A stretch of DNA of 64,000 bases, from the NCBI RefSeq assembly GCF_001625565.1, contig NZ_AUXS01000053.1:124001-188000 (forward strand), written 5' to 3'. Below the pieces are notes generated by a model that was not told the origin of the DNA, searched no databases, and saw nothing but the letters and a program-made list of their open reading frames with translations. The stretch comes from Pseudoalteromonas luteoviolacea NCIMB 1944. GTDB taxonomy: Bacteria > Pseudomonadota > Gammaproteobacteria > Enterobacterales > Alteromonadaceae. Shown here piece by piece: positions 1-8,911 of the stretch. The translations under genes and the position numbers were made by a program. How positions within the stretch are numbered: the first letter of the stretch is position 1; the number at the start of each line of letters is the position of its first letter.

Positions 1-360
1 CTCGTCTCAATTTCAAAGCATAGTGGCTTTAGAGTTATCGGAAGAGACACATTTAGTGTAAATAGAGATGGCCGTTTACTTGCCTTTTCTGAACTGGAAA
101 CTCAAATCAAAAGACATCAAGACATAGAGGATGTCGCCCTAATAAAGGGCAAAGAAGATATAAAGGGGCACACTATTGTTGCAGTTGTTGGGTCAAGCAC
201 TCAGGCAGATCCCAAAGTTCTCTGCAAACAATTAACTGATTATTTACCGCCCTATGCAATGCCTGCAAAGGTCATTGTCCTCCCGCAGCTGCCAAAGCTG
301 AGCAGTGGAAAAATTAACCGAAAAGAAATAACAAAACTTTATGAGGGATCAGAAATATGA
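1..360 (+). CDS. AMP-dependent acyl/aryl ligase, C-terminal part (5' truncated by window)
   Basis: Open from base 1 to the TGA at 358-360, giving 119 residues of the C-terminal part of an ANL-superfamily adenylating enzyme (acyl-CoA synthetase, acyl-ACP ligase or NRPS A-domain). Visible signatures are the hinge stretch with IGRD (about residues 13-16) and SELE (30-33), and the A10 motif LPKLSSGKINRKE, whose Lys (residue 104 of the fragment) is the expected catalytic lysine. The stop codon overlaps the start of the next gene (ATGA), so the ligase is very probably translationally coupled to the stand-alone acyl carrier protein and likely loads it. The substrate cannot be told because the N-terminal pocket lies outside the window. 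Confidence 0.85.
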   Translation, partial: LVSISKHSGFRVIGRDTFSVNRDGRLLAFSELETQIKRHQDIEDVALIKGKEDIKGHTIVAVVGSSTQADPKVLCKQLTDYLPPYAMPAKVIVLPQLPKLSSGKINRKEITKLYEGSEI

Positions 361-602
361 TTGATGCATTAAAACAGCTTGTCGTAGAAAAACTCGATGT
401 GAATCTCAGTTATGACGAATTCGACCACACAACCCCCCTTTTTGAAGATGGCTTGGCAATGGACTCTATTGTATTCACCGAGTTTGTCTTACTGTTAGAG
501 AAAACCTTCAATGTTGAATTTGAGCATGACTCACTAACTTTCGAGAATTTTTACAATCTTGAAAAAGTGTCGCAGATCATCGCTAAGCACAGTGGCAAAT
601 AG
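357..602 (+). CDS. Stand-alone acyl carrier protein (PP-binding)
   Basis: An 81-residue four-helix acyl carrier protein. The phosphopantetheine attachment motif reads MDSI (Ser about residue 37) instead of the usual LDSL. The protein is acidic and of normal ACP length. Its ATG overlaps the ligase stop (ATGA), and a radical SAM enzyme starts 36 bp after its stop, so the three genes look like one transcript. By analogy with ligase/carrier pairs in natural-product clusters, it probably carries an activated acyl or aryl group for modification. It is not the housekeeping fatty-acid ACP, whose neighbours would be fab genes. Confidence 0.85.
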   Translation: MIDALKQLVVEKLDVNLSYDEFDHTTPLFEDGLAMDSIVFTEFVLLLEKTFNVEFEHDSLTFENFYNLEKVSQIIAKHSGK

Positions 603-638
603 CCATGTTGACTCTGACACTAAGTATAAGAAGCCAAT

Positions 639-1925
639 ATGGAAACTAAAAACGACGAAGCGCAGCTGCCTGTCAGTGATCTGAACCGCAAAGGCTTTAT
701 GACCACTTATCCGCCTAGTCGCTACTGGAAAGGCACATTTCAATCCGAAGCATTGGATAACGACAGACTAAATCTGTATATCCACATTCCTTTTTGTATT
801 CAGCGATGCAGATACTGTTTTTTCAAAATTATAGAGTTGTCTGAGAGTAACCAGCAGGATATAGACAATTATGTCGACTACCTATGTAAAGAAATCGCGC
901 TAGTATCGAAGCAATATGCATGGTCTAAACGTCCGGTCGATACGCTTTACTTTGGCGGGGGTACACCGAGTTTATTAAAAGCGCGTCATCTATCCCAGAT
1001 CATGGATACCCTAAACGCACATTACACAATGGCTTTATCTGAGTTTGTATTTGAGGTGGAGCCAATTACGTATAATAAAAAGAAGTCAGAAGAGCTCGCA
1101 CAATTTGGTATTACGCGTCTTAGTTTTGGGATCCAGTCTTTTTGCGATGAAGTCGTCGCAAAGACAGGCCGAAAAGACACTGAAACGATGAACATAAAAG
1201 CCATTCAGCGGGCACTCGATACCGGTGTTATCGTCAATATTGACCTACTCAGTGGGTTGGAGGGGGAAACCGAACACAGCTGGCGATACAGTATTGACCG
1301 CGCGATTGCGCTCAATGTTCATTCGATCACTGTCTACAAAATGGAACTTTATCAAAATTCAAAATACTTTAGTGATCTACATAAAAACAGCATCATCCTA
1401 CCAACGGATGACCAAGAAATGGCGTTTATGGATTATGCCATTGAGCAACTTCATGCTCATAGCTATCAAAATTCTACATTTTTTACTTTTACCAAAAATG
1501 GTGATTACCAACAAAAGCATTTACATCAGCGTTGGCAAGGTGAAGATACCTATGGATTTGGCGTTTCGGCCTTTTCGTCTTTACAAAGGGAATACATTCA
1601 AAACACTTCGAGGCTAGAGAAGTATAAAGCAACTATCGACCGAGATATGTTGCCCGTTGAGCGAGGTGCAAAGCTCACATCAATGGATTTGATAGCCAGA
1701 GACATAGTACTGGGCATGAAAACATCTCGCCTTGATTGCAAATGGCTCAAAGCAAAACACGGAGTTGATTTATTATCCCCAAACAATGTGATGCTACAAA
1801 AATTAATAGAGCAAAATTTTATTGCTGTACAAGAGAACACAATAAAAATGACAAACAAAGGTGTGTTTTATGGCGATTTTGTAGGTAAAGCGCTTAGTCG
1901 GCACTTTTTAGACTCATTCGCTTAA
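639..1925 (+). CDS. HemN-like radical SAM enzyme
   Basis: A 428-residue protein of the coproporphyrinogen-oxidase-like (HemN/HemW) radical SAM family. It has the CxxxCxxC [4Fe-4S]/SAM motif at Cys53, Cys57 and Cys60 (PFCIQRCRYC), then YFGGGTPSLL for SAM binding. A HemN-type C-terminal domain follows, ending in the typical MTNKGVFYG stretch. HemN relatives include true haem-pathway oxidases, the haem chaperone HemW, and class C radical SAM methyltransferases or cyclopropanases of natural-product pathways. The ligase and carrier protein immediately upstream favour a biosynthetic role, possibly on a carrier-bound substrate; this is inference. No strong ribosome-binding site precedes the ATG. Confidence 0.8.
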   Translation: METKNDEAQLPVSDLNRKGFMTTYPPSRYWKGTFQSEALDNDRLNLYIHIPFCIQRCRYCFFKIIELSESNQQDIDNYVDYLCKEIALVSKQYAWSKRPVDTLYFGGGTPSLLKARHLSQIMDTLNAHYTMALSEFVFEVEPITYNKKKSEELAQFGITRLSFGIQSFCDEVVAKTGRKDTETMNIKAIQRALDTGVIVNIDLLSGLEGETEHSWRYSIDRAIALNVHSITVYKMELYQNSKYFSDLHKNSIILPTDDQEMAFMDYAIEQLHAHSYQNSTFFTFTKNGDYQQKHLHQRWQGEDTYGFGVSAFSSLQREYIQNTSRLEKYKATIDRDMLPVERGAKLTSMDLIARDIVLGMKTSRLDCKWLKAKHGVDLLSPNNVMLQKLIEQNFIAVQENTIKMTNKGVFYGDFVGKALSRHFLDSFA

Positions 1926-2147
1926 TTGCCAAACCGTACACTACTCTATGGCGGTAGACACCTGACTTGGGTTCCCGTCGCCTTTATTACGAGTGTCTAT
2001 TGAGGCGTATACATGATAGTTGACAGGTTCTTATACATTAAAAATTACCCCCTCAATGATTGTAAAAATCCACTAAATGAAACGGGTTTAACAAAATCTA
2101 ATCGGACTCATCGTGGTGACACTCCAATAAAATAAGGAAAGTTCAAC

Positions 2148-3002
2148 TTGGTAAATAACTACCCAAACTTATTTGTCGTCGGCGCACCGCGCTCAGGCAC
2201 AACAGCTATGTGCCTGTACTTAAAGCAACACCCGTCAATACATGTATCTATTTTGAAAGAACCCCACTACTTCGCAACAGATCTGATGGTGCAACCACAT
2301 ACAATCACTGAAACCAATGACTATCTAAAGTTATTCGTCAACTCACCTATCAATGCTGAAGGCTCGGTGTGGTATCTCACCAGTAAAGCTGCAGCGCACA
2401 ATATTCACACACATTGTATAGACGCAAAAATCATTATTATGCTGCGCCGCCCGTGGGAGCAGATACAGTCGCTTCACTCGCTCTATTTACGCACTGGAAA
2501 TGAAGATCAAGCTGATCTTGAGCGCGCTATATCACTTTGCCAAAATAGGCGAGAAGGAAAGTGTATTCCACCAGCGAGCTACTTTCACGACGGGCTGCAA
2601 TATTTGAATAATGCCAGTTACTATCAACACGTCAAACGCTACATAGAAGTCTTTGGCAAAAATGTAAAAGTGATTTTATTTGATGATTTTATTCAAGATA
2701 CGCACCGCATCATGGCCGAAACCTTTGACTTCATAGGCACAGTCCCCTTTGATGATATCGAGATTGACCAACAACAGGCCACACTCAAAATCCGCAATAC
2801 TGTACTGCGTCAGCTCAAGCAATTACCTGAAAATATTCGCAACAAGCTACACCGCAACCACGTTCGTGTACACAAAACCGGGCAAGTCTCTTCGATGAGT
2901 AAATCTCTAAAGCAGTACCTCATGGACTACTATTACACCGATATTCAATCCACTGCGAATTTACTAGATCGAGATTTAATCAGCTTATGGTACGAGCGAT
3001 AA
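2148..3002 (+). CDS. Sulfotransferase family protein
   Basis: A 284-residue cytosolic-type sulfotransferase. The N-terminal GAPRSGTTAMCLYL is the 5'-phosphosulfate loop that binds PAPS. The KEPHYFA stretch near residue 40 and LRRPWEQIQSLHS (about 100-112) correspond to the substrate-side and 3'-phosphate-binding segments of the NodH/heparan-type family. I chose the TTG start at 2148 because AAGGAAAG lies 7 bases before it and the phosphosulfate loop follows at the usual distance. A 222-bp gap separates it from the radical SAM gene, so it may have its own promoter. The acceptor (sugar, lipid or metabolite) is unknown. Confidence 0.8.
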   Translation: MVNNYPNLFVVGAPRSGTTAMCLYLKQHPSIHVSILKEPHYFATDLMVQPHTITETNDYLKLFVNSPINAEGSVWYLTSKAAAHNIHTHCIDAKIIIMLRRPWEQIQSLHSLYLRTGNEDQADLERAISLCQNRREGKCIPPASYFHDGLQYLNNASYYQHVKRYIEVFGKNVKVILFDDFIQDTHRIMAETFDFIGTVPFDDIEIDQQQATLKIRNTVLRQLKQLPENIRNKLHRNHVRVHKTGQVSSMSKSLKQYLMDYYYTDIQSTANLLDRDLISLWYER

Positions 3003-3015
3003 ATAAAGGACAGTC

Positions 3016-3654
3016 ATGATTAATCTACACTATTTAACGCTACTCAAGAGATTGAAACATAGACACGAACACCTCAATGGCGAAGCCGTTGAAACCAAAT
3101 TTCTTCATTTGCTCTCCTTAAAAATGCCCGATGTTGGGTTTGATCAGCTCCCTTACAACCCGCAGTGGCCGCAGTGGTTTGCGCATGAAAGACGGTGTTT
3201 AGTTGAGCAAAGTAATACACTAAAGTTGGCAGAAATTCAGCATATAGGCAGCACTTCAATCCCGAGTATGTGTTCAAAAAATATCATCGACATTGCTGCT
3301 AAAACCCCCTATGAACCCGATGACATTCACGTACAGTCTGCGCTAGCACAATTGGGTTATACATTTTATGGCAGAAGCCCAATTCATACGCAATGCAGTT
3401 GGTACTGGAAAGTCGAGTCTCGTAAATGTTATGTATTACACCTCGCCCATCACGCTCTCCCCTGCTTTAGCGAAGCCATCCTTTTTCGTGATTATCTTAA
3501 TTCAAACAAAAAGCAAATCGCTAAATATCAAAAGTTCAAAGATCACGCTTTTGCTTCAAGTTCTGACATGCTGTCATACTCTGTGCGCAAAATTGACATT
3601 TACTGCGACATACTAAACGATGCAAAACACTGGTTAGCAACGACTAAACCATGA
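3016..3654 (+). CDS. GrpB family protein (UPF0157, nucleotidyltransferase-like)
   Basis: A 212-residue protein of the GrpB/UPF0157 family. The signature stretch reads YNPQWPQWFAHE followed by IQHIGSTSIPSMCSKNIIDI, which corresponds to the nucleotidyltransferase-fold G-S motif of this family. In other bacteria the domain is found alone or fused to dephospho-CoA kinase, and its activity is not firmly established. An extra N-terminal segment of about 40 residues precedes the GrpB core. It starts 13 bp after the sulfotransferase stop with AAGGA before the ATG, so the two are almost certainly co-transcribed. Confidence 0.8.
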   Translation: MINLHYLTLLKRLKHRHEHLNGEAVETKFLHLLSLKMPDVGFDQLPYNPQWPQWFAHERRCLVEQSNTLKLAEIQHIGSTSIPSMCSKNIIDIAAKTPYEPDDIHVQSALAQLGYTFYGRSPIHTQCSWYWKVESRKCYVLHLAHHALPCFSEAILFRDYLNSNKKQIAKYQKFKDHAFASSSDMLSYSVRKIDIYCDILNDAKHWLATTKP

Positions 3655-3698
3655 ATGTAAGTCAATTGATGGGTTATAGGGTGGGGCTTTTCTCGTTC

Positions 3699-3742
3699 AA
3701 AAAAACAGTGTCACTTCTTCAGTTTGTGATGAAGTGACACTG
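3699..3742 (-). terminator. Rho-independent terminator of the chitinase operon
   Basis: A 12-bp perfect stem, CAGTGTCACTTC (3706-3717) with GAAGTGACACTG (3731-3742), and a 13-nt loop. On the minus strand it is followed by seven T (3705-3699). It lies about 58 bp beyond the chitinase stop and serves the minus-strand operon. On the plus strand no T-run follows, so it is a poor terminator for the GrpB gene. Confidence 0.85.
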
Positions 3743-3799
3743 ATGTATTGCCATTAAGGTTTATTTTTGTATGGTCTTGTTAGGCCATGTTACCTAGCA

Positions 3800-6457
3800 T
3801 TAAAGCTTTTTCCATGCACCACTTTTTCCAGGTTCATCACCTTTAGTCCACCACAGTGCCTGATAACGTGCACACAGGTTAGACGCATCGCAATGATTTA
3901 CCTCTTCACCAGCGTTGTATGCCACTTTTACATGCCATGGAAACTCAGCTTGGCTAATCAATTTCCAAGCATCAGCAAAACGCGTCGGCTCAACACCAGA
4001 TACCCAATATTTGGCTTCCCAAACAAGAGTTTGCTTCACTTCTTGGTCAAAGTGACTGACGCGGTCTCCGGTATTGTAAATTGCAGATGCATCATACGCA
4101 GGGTGCCCACCAGTCCCTTTTGGCGTCACAGTCACCGTCACAGTATCCGTGTAGTTGTCCACTCCATTGTCAGAAACACTTAGCTGGAACACCAATTGTT
4201 CAGCCTGAGTTACTTGAGGAGCTGCAAAGGTTGCCTTATTGGTATCACCGCCTACCAATACAGCCGTGCTACCTGACACTTGAGTCCAAGCATAAGTAAG
4301 TGCATCACCATCCGCATCGGATGTCGCACTACCATCTAATAATACGTTTGCAGTGCCTGATTCAACTTGCTGATCTGCACCGGCATTCACTACAGGTGGT
4401 GTATTTACAACACTATCGCGCACCGTAACAACGACTTCATCACTTGTACTACCGCCTTTGCCATCATTGGCTGTAAAGCGCAATGTAATTGTGGCTTCAC
4501 CAATTACATCAGGCGCAACAAATTCTGCGTTTAGTGCGCTTGTTACACCAAGCGTCACCGCAGGGCCTGACACTTGTTGCCATTGATAGGTCAACGCGTC
4601 ATTGTCCGCATCACTGGCTGTTGCAGATAACTTGACAACTGACCCGGACAATACACTTTGATCCGCACCGGCGTTGACCACAGGCGCGCGGTTTGAGCCG
4701 TCAACCAGTGGGTGTCCAAGAGATTCATGCATCCAGTTTAAGATGTCGCCGTTATCGGTATCAATTTCCCAACCAAACATACCTGCAAGGCCTTCTTGGA
4801 ATACAAGTTCGCCTTTCGCTTTTATCGATCTTTGATCATCGTAAGAGATCAAATCCCCCGTGCTTGGACGGTAAATATAAGGTGCCTGCGCAACTGTATC
4901 GTAGTGGTACTCCCAATCGGGGTGTTTTGCCCACTGCGCAATGTTTGCATACATTAACGTGCCCGGCTCAAGTTTAAATGCATCCGCTGGTGCAGATGGT
5001 CCAGTTGCAGTGCCCTGCATATGGTGTGTACCAGGCGTATGCTCAACACCCGTCCAGCCTCGGCCATACATTGCAATACCCGCGATCAGTTTATTACCCG
5101 GTACTCCTTGCGCCTTGAGCAGATCAATACCTGTTTTTAGATTGTATTGTGTTGTACGTACATCAGAAGGTTTGAAATCAGAAGGATAAACCGCGGTTTG
5201 GTGACCTAGACCTTCTAAGTCCCAAGCGCCAAAATAGTCATAGGACATCATAAGAATATAGTCCATATACTTAATCGCTTCGCCGTAGTTGACCTTTTCT
5301 AATTTATCAAAACCGACATTGATGGCAGATGTTAGCTCGTATTTTCGACCTGTACGTGCTTCCTCTTCATCTAGCATTGCGCGAAGCTCTTTCATCAGTT
5401 TGATATAAGTTGCGCCATCACTTGGTGAACCTAGGTTAGGGTTTGCCGCCGCAACGCCTGGGAATTCCCAGTCGATGTCAATGCCATCCCAAAATTGCCA
5501 TGTTCTCAAAAATTTACGACATGACTCAACAAACGTTTTTCGCTTGGCATCATCGGCCATAAAGTAGAAAGGATCAGATAAAGTCCATCCGCCAATAGAT
5601 GGAATGATCTTAAGGTCGGGATAGCGTTGCTTCAATGCCATCATCTGACCATAGTTACCCTTGATAGCATCTTGATTCACTTGGTCACCAACAGGCTTCA
5701 TATAAGCAGCCCAAGGATCTGGTGGCGCAAGTTCGAAGTCATTTAATCCAGCGGCAACACGTTGAAACGTATTGTAGCCAGTTGGGTTCTCTTTTTGAAA
5801 AGACTCATTAGGACCTGTGATAGCGACAAAACCATAAAAAATATGGGTTAAATTTTCCGCCGGAATATTATCGATGTAGTAGTCCATTCCCTCTACACGA
5901 TACACGGACCATTCCGCCGCATACGCTGCGACAACTTTACCCGTTGTGTTGACGTATGATCGGTTTGTCATTTCAATCGGAAAACGAGGATCATTTACCT
6001 TCATTGGCAGTGGATCTAAATGGCTCCCTGCTGTATCAGCAACAACGAGCACTTTGTTATTAGTGCTGTCACTACATCCGTCCAGATTACACAGCTGCAC
6101 GGTTAAATTAAATTTACCGCCTTTTGTAAATGTTAATGTTTCTACACCCGATTGCGAGCTGCCTACCTCAGTCAAAACTCTACTATGTACTACTTGCCCA
6201 TCAAGTAAAATCTTAACTGTTTCGCCAGCTTCCCCAGTCCACTTTGACCAAGGCACAGAAACATCAACACTTGGCGCGACGACGACATCTTTATATGCCA
6301 GTGAATCTGTAATTGTTACTAAACTATGTTTTTCGACCATCCACTCTACTTTTGGTGCGCCAGGTACCGCAGCAAAAGCAGGAAGAGAAGCCATAAAGCC
6401 AGAGAGAAGCAATGCTTGCTTCACTCTGCTTAATACCCTGTTGTGTGATTTTTTCAT
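3800..6457 (-). CDS. chiA: Secreted multimodular GH18 chitinase (ChiA-like)
   Basis: An 885-residue exported chitinase. Domain order: signal peptide (about 1-30, cut near AFAA), N-terminal Ig-like ChiA_N-type domain (31-150), GH18 catalytic barrel (about 170-585), two PKD domains (about 590-680 and 690-780, both with the VNAGADQ opening), then a C-terminal aromatic-rich chitin-binding region of CBM5/12 type (about 787-885, two W-rich segments ending GAWKKL). The catalytic motif DGIDIDWE is at 324-331 with Glu331 as proton donor, and SIGGW is at 287-291. It should hydrolyse chitin outside the cell. It is preceded 39 bp upstream by a small secreted protein, and a terminator follows. Confidence 0.95.
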   Translation of the reverse strand: MKKSHNRVLSRVKQALLLSGFMASLPAFAAVPGAPKVEWMVEKHSLVTITDSLAYKDVVVAPSVDVSVPWSKWTGEAGETVKILLDGQVVHSRVLTEVGSSQSGVETLTFTKGGKFNLTVQLCNLDGCSDSTNNKVLVVADTAGSHLDPLPMKVNDPRFPIEMTNRSYVNTTGKVVAAYAAEWSVYRVEGMDYYIDNIPAENLTHIFYGFVAITGPNESFQKENPTGYNTFQRVAAGLNDFELAPPDPWAAYMKPVGDQVNQDAIKGNYGQMMALKQRYPDLKIIPSIGGWTLSDPFYFMADDAKRKTFVESCRKFLRTWQFWDGIDIDWEFPGVAAANPNLGSPSDGATYIKLMKELRAMLDEEEARTGRKYELTSAINVGFDKLEKVNYGEAIKYMDYILMMSYDYFGAWDLEGLGHQTAVYPSDFKPSDVRTTQYNLKTGIDLLKAQGVPGNKLIAGIAMYGRGWTGVEHTPGTHHMQGTATGPSAPADAFKLEPGTLMYANIAQWAKHPDWEYHYDTVAQAPYIYRPSTGDLISYDDQRSIKAKGELVFQEGLAGMFGWEIDTDNGDILNWMHESLGHPLVDGSNRAPVVNAGADQSVLSGSVVKLSATASDADNDALTYQWQQVSGPAVTLGVTSALNAEFVAPDVIGEATITLRFTANDGKGGSTSDEVVVTVRDSVVNTPPVVNAGADQQVESGTANVLLDGSATSDADGDALTYAWTQVSGSTAVLVGGDTNKATFAAPQVTQAEQLVFQLSVSDNGVDNYTDTVTVTVTPKGTGGHPAYDASAIYNTGDRVSHFDQEVKQTLVWEAKYWVSGVEPTRFADAWKLISQAEFPWHVKVAYNAGEEVNHCDASNLCARYQALWWTKGDEPGKSGAWKKL

Positions 6458-6496
6458 TTTATTTCCTTCTACATGTTTTTCTTGTTTTACAGGTTA

Positions 6497-6931
6497 TTAT
6501 TTGCCTGCCTTTTTAAATTTCAGAGGGCCTTTATTACCACCTGAAAAATACTCTCCTATTAGATATTGCCCGTCATCAGACAAAGTTAAGGTATGGACAC
6601 CTTCAGTTGTCCAGCCTGGGATCTGTTGTGTTACTTGGACCTTAACCGTAATGGTATCTTGCTCTCTCTTGCCAGCGCCATGTTCAACAAAAGGTATGCC
6701 TTTGAATTCAAGGTAATGTGCAGTAAAGATTTCACTACCCTGTTGCGACACTATCAAATGACCATTGGCAAAATTACTGTTGTTTACGTCATGCCATAAT
6801 CCTGCAATACGCCTCTCGGCAGCTTGCTCCTTGACATTGGCCACATCAGAGACAGCGCTGTCATCAGCGTGAACAAGAAAAGAACAATGAAGTGTCAAAA
6901 ATAAGATGATTGGACGAAAAGAAATACGCAT
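6497..6931 (-). CDS. Small secreted protein of unknown function, upstream of chitinase
   Basis: A 144-residue protein with a clear signal peptide (basic start, hydrophobic core, cut after about VHA at residue 22). I do not recognise the mature domain. It is predicted mostly beta, with conserved-looking pieces IAGLWHDVNNSNFANGHL and DGQYLIGEYFSGGNKGPL that resemble a small lipocalin-like or beta-barrel fold; this is impression only. It is the first gene of the transcript that continues into the chitinase 39 bp later, so a role in chitin use or chitinase export/binding is plausible but unproven. Confidence 0.7.
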   Translation of the reverse strand: MRISFRPIILFLTLHCSFLVHADDSAVSDVANVKEQAAERRIAGLWHDVNNSNFANGHLIVSQQGSEIFTAHYLEFKGIPFVEHGAGKREQDTITVKVQVTQQIPGWTTEGVHTLTLSDDGQYLIGEYFSGGNKGPLKFKKAGK

Positions 6932-7361
6932 GAGCTCATGTCTCTCTGAATTTAATTAACAAAACAAAAATACTGTTAACACCAATGTACCGAATATAAC
7001 GCAAAACACAACCCACTTTAGGGACTAAAAAGTAATCACCGCAGTTCAATCTCTTTTTCTTTGCATGCACCCATACTTATAAATTTCCCTACCAAGTTGA
7101 AATTCAAGCTTATAAAAATTGAACAAAGTTAATTTCCTCAAAAACAAATAGTAAAAATAATTGACTAAATAACATTCAATGCCACGCCTTGACGACATTG
7201 AAAAACGTAGATACTTATACGTCCTTGGAAGTCTTGCAATTTTTCCAAACCGTCTAGATAAGCAATCATGCAAAGTAATTCTTGCTACGTGAACTAAAAT
7301 TCAAATCATCACGGTCATCTGTCGATACTTCAAAGTTTTTTCTAAACATATAGGAAACGAT
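6932..7361. other. Intergenic region between divergent chitinase operon and yghU
   Basis: About 430 bp, A+T-rich, separating two divergent genes, so it should hold both promoters. I see no convincing gene: a 75-codon open frame on the minus strand (7046-7273) has a basic, low-complexity product without a ribosome-binding site. No strong palindromic operator was recognised. Confidence 0.5.
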
Positions 7362-8231
7362 ATGGCACAGAACACCTATACCCCAGAAAAAGTGTGGCAA
7401 TGGGAAGCTGGAAATGGCGGTAAATTTGCAAATATCAATAGGCCTACAGCTGGTCACCGTTTTGACCAACCACTGCCAACAGGTAAACACCCTTTGCAAT
7501 TGTATTCATTGGCAACCCCAAATGGAGTTAAAGTCACTATTCTATTAGAAGAGTTGCTTGAAAAAGGGATCAATGGAGCAGAATATGATGCATTTCTCAT
7601 TGATATCATGGAGGGTGAACAATTTTCTTCCGGGTTTACAGATGTTAATCCGAACTCAAAAATCCCCGCTTTGGTCGATACCACACACCAACCTGCAATA
7701 AATGTGTTTGAATCAGGTTCAATCTTACTTTATCTAGCAGAAAAGTTCTCTGAGTTTATCCCTGACAAACTTGTAGATCGAACAAAGTGCCTTAACTGGC
7801 TATTTTGGCAAATGGGTTCAGCACCTATTTTGGGGGGTGGATTTGGCCATTTTTACGCGTATGCACCAGAAAAATTTCAGTACCCAATAGACCGTTACAC
7901 CATGGAAGTAAAAAGACAGTTGGACGTATTAAATATTCATTTGCAGAATAATCGCTACCTGTGTGGCGATGACTACACCATAGCAGATATGGCTATATGG
8001 CCTTGGTATGGGGTACTTGTAGAAGGAGGTCTATATGAAGCCGCTGAATTTTTAGACGTGCAGGCATATCCAAACGTGATCCGCTGGGCTAAACAAATCT
8101 CCGCAAGACCTGCTGTAAAAAAAGGGCGAATGGTAAATCGCACGTGGGGGGAAGAGCACGAGCAGCTTCATGAGCGCCATGACAGCCACGATTTTAAATC
8201 AAAGTCCCAAGATATACACACAGCTAAGTAA
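7362..8231 (+). CDS. yghU: Glutathione-dependent disulfide-bond oxidoreductase, YghU type
   Basis: A 289-residue nu-class glutathione transferase, nearly collinear with E. coli YghU. The N-terminal NTYTPEKVWQWE and FANINRPTAG segments, the thioredoxin-fold LYSLATPNGVKVTILLEEL, the glutathione-site NPNSKIPAL and FESGSILLYLAEKF, and the C-terminal ADMAIWPW and QLHERHD stretches are all present. This family binds two glutathiones and reduces disulfides and organic hydroperoxides in the cytoplasm. It is monocistronic, with a convergent VOC gene downstream. Confidence 0.93.
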   Translation: MAQNTYTPEKVWQWEAGNGGKFANINRPTAGHRFDQPLPTGKHPLQLYSLATPNGVKVTILLEELLEKGINGAEYDAFLIDIMEGEQFSSGFTDVNPNSKIPALVDTTHQPAINVFESGSILLYLAEKFSEFIPDKLVDRTKCLNWLFWQMGSAPILGGGFGHFYAYAPEKFQYPIDRYTMEVKRQLDVLNIHLQNNRYLCGDDYTIADMAIWPWYGVLVEGGLYEAAEFLDVQAYPNVIRWAKQISARPAVKKGRMVNRTWGEEHEQLHERHDSHDFKSKSQDIHTAK

Positions 8232-8246
8232 CAAGGTTACTGCGTT

Positions 8247-8266
8247 AGCCTCATTTGAATGAGGCT
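8247..8266. terminator. Candidate hairpin between convergent yghU and VOC genes
   Basis: Stem AGCCTCAT (8247-8254) with ATGAGGCT (8259-8266) and a 4-nt TTGA loop, sited in the gap between two convergent stop codons. No strong T-run follows on either strand, so terminator function is only suggested by position. Confidence 0.45.
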
Positions 8267-8278
8267 TCCCGCTCGCTG

Positions 8279-8746
8279 TTAACCCTGCTTAGACATATAT
8301 TCACTCATCCTTTCTTGCAGTTCCAATTCACTTAAATCTTCAATATGCGTAGCGATCGTCCATATATGGCCAAATGGATCTTCAAGTGTTCCCGCTCTAT
8401 CGCCATAAAATTGATTCTCTACCGCTCTGAGTTCTTTTGCTCCCATAGCCAAAGCTTGAGAAAATACCATATCCACGTCTTCAACATAGTGCATTAAAGT
8501 AACGGGCGTACCGCCAAGTTGATTGGGCCCTTTAAAATGCATGTCGGGACATTCATCACTGATCATGAGGTGAGAATTACCTATTTTAAGCTCTGCATGG
8601 GCAACACCACCATCTGGCATATTCATTTGTAATACCAACTCGGCTGCAAATACCTTTTGATAAAATTGAATTGCCTGTGTAGCACCCTGCACAATAAGAT
8701 ATGGTGTTAAAGCGTGATAGCCTTCGGGAATTGCGTTCACGGCCAT
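8279..8746 (-). CDS. VOC-family (glyoxalase/PhnB-like) protein
   Basis: A 155-residue vicinal-oxygen-chelate protein of the PhnB-like group. It opens with HALTPYLIVQGATQAIQFYQ, the standard start of these proteins, and ends with GDRAGTLEDPFGHIWTIATH. Such proteins are small cytoplasmic dimers that bind a metal and act as lyases, dioxygenases or resistance proteins; many have no known substrate. There is a GAGAG-like ribosome site before the ATG. Single gene, convergent with yghU. Confidence 0.85.
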   Translation of the reverse strand: MAVNAIPEGYHALTPYLIVQGATQAIQFYQKVFAAELVLQMNMPDGGVAHAELKIGNSHLMISDECPDMHFKGPNQLGGTPVTLMHYVEDVDMVFSQALAMGAKELRAVENQFYGDRAGTLEDPFGHIWTIATHIEDLSELELQERMSEYMSKQG

Positions 8747-8911
8747 TGTAGTGTCTCTCAGTTGCTAGTTAGTCTGAATAAAATTAGTCTATTTATTGCA
8801 AAGCACAAACGACTGTGACCACAAAAACCAAGTTTTACCAATCTGAATATCCGCTTTTCTTCGTGAAAAAAAACGCTAAACTATGCGTTTTTATCGCCGT
8901 TAGGGGTCATT

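Noticed and set aside
2019..2050. TTGACA-like promoter before the sulfotransferase gene
   Set aside because: The -35 match is good, but no convincing -10 at 17 bp spacing; left as unproven.
7046..7273. 75-codon minus-strand frame in the chitinase/yghU gap
   Set aside because: Basic low-complexity product, no ribosome site and no family resemblance; probably chance in A+T-rich sequence.
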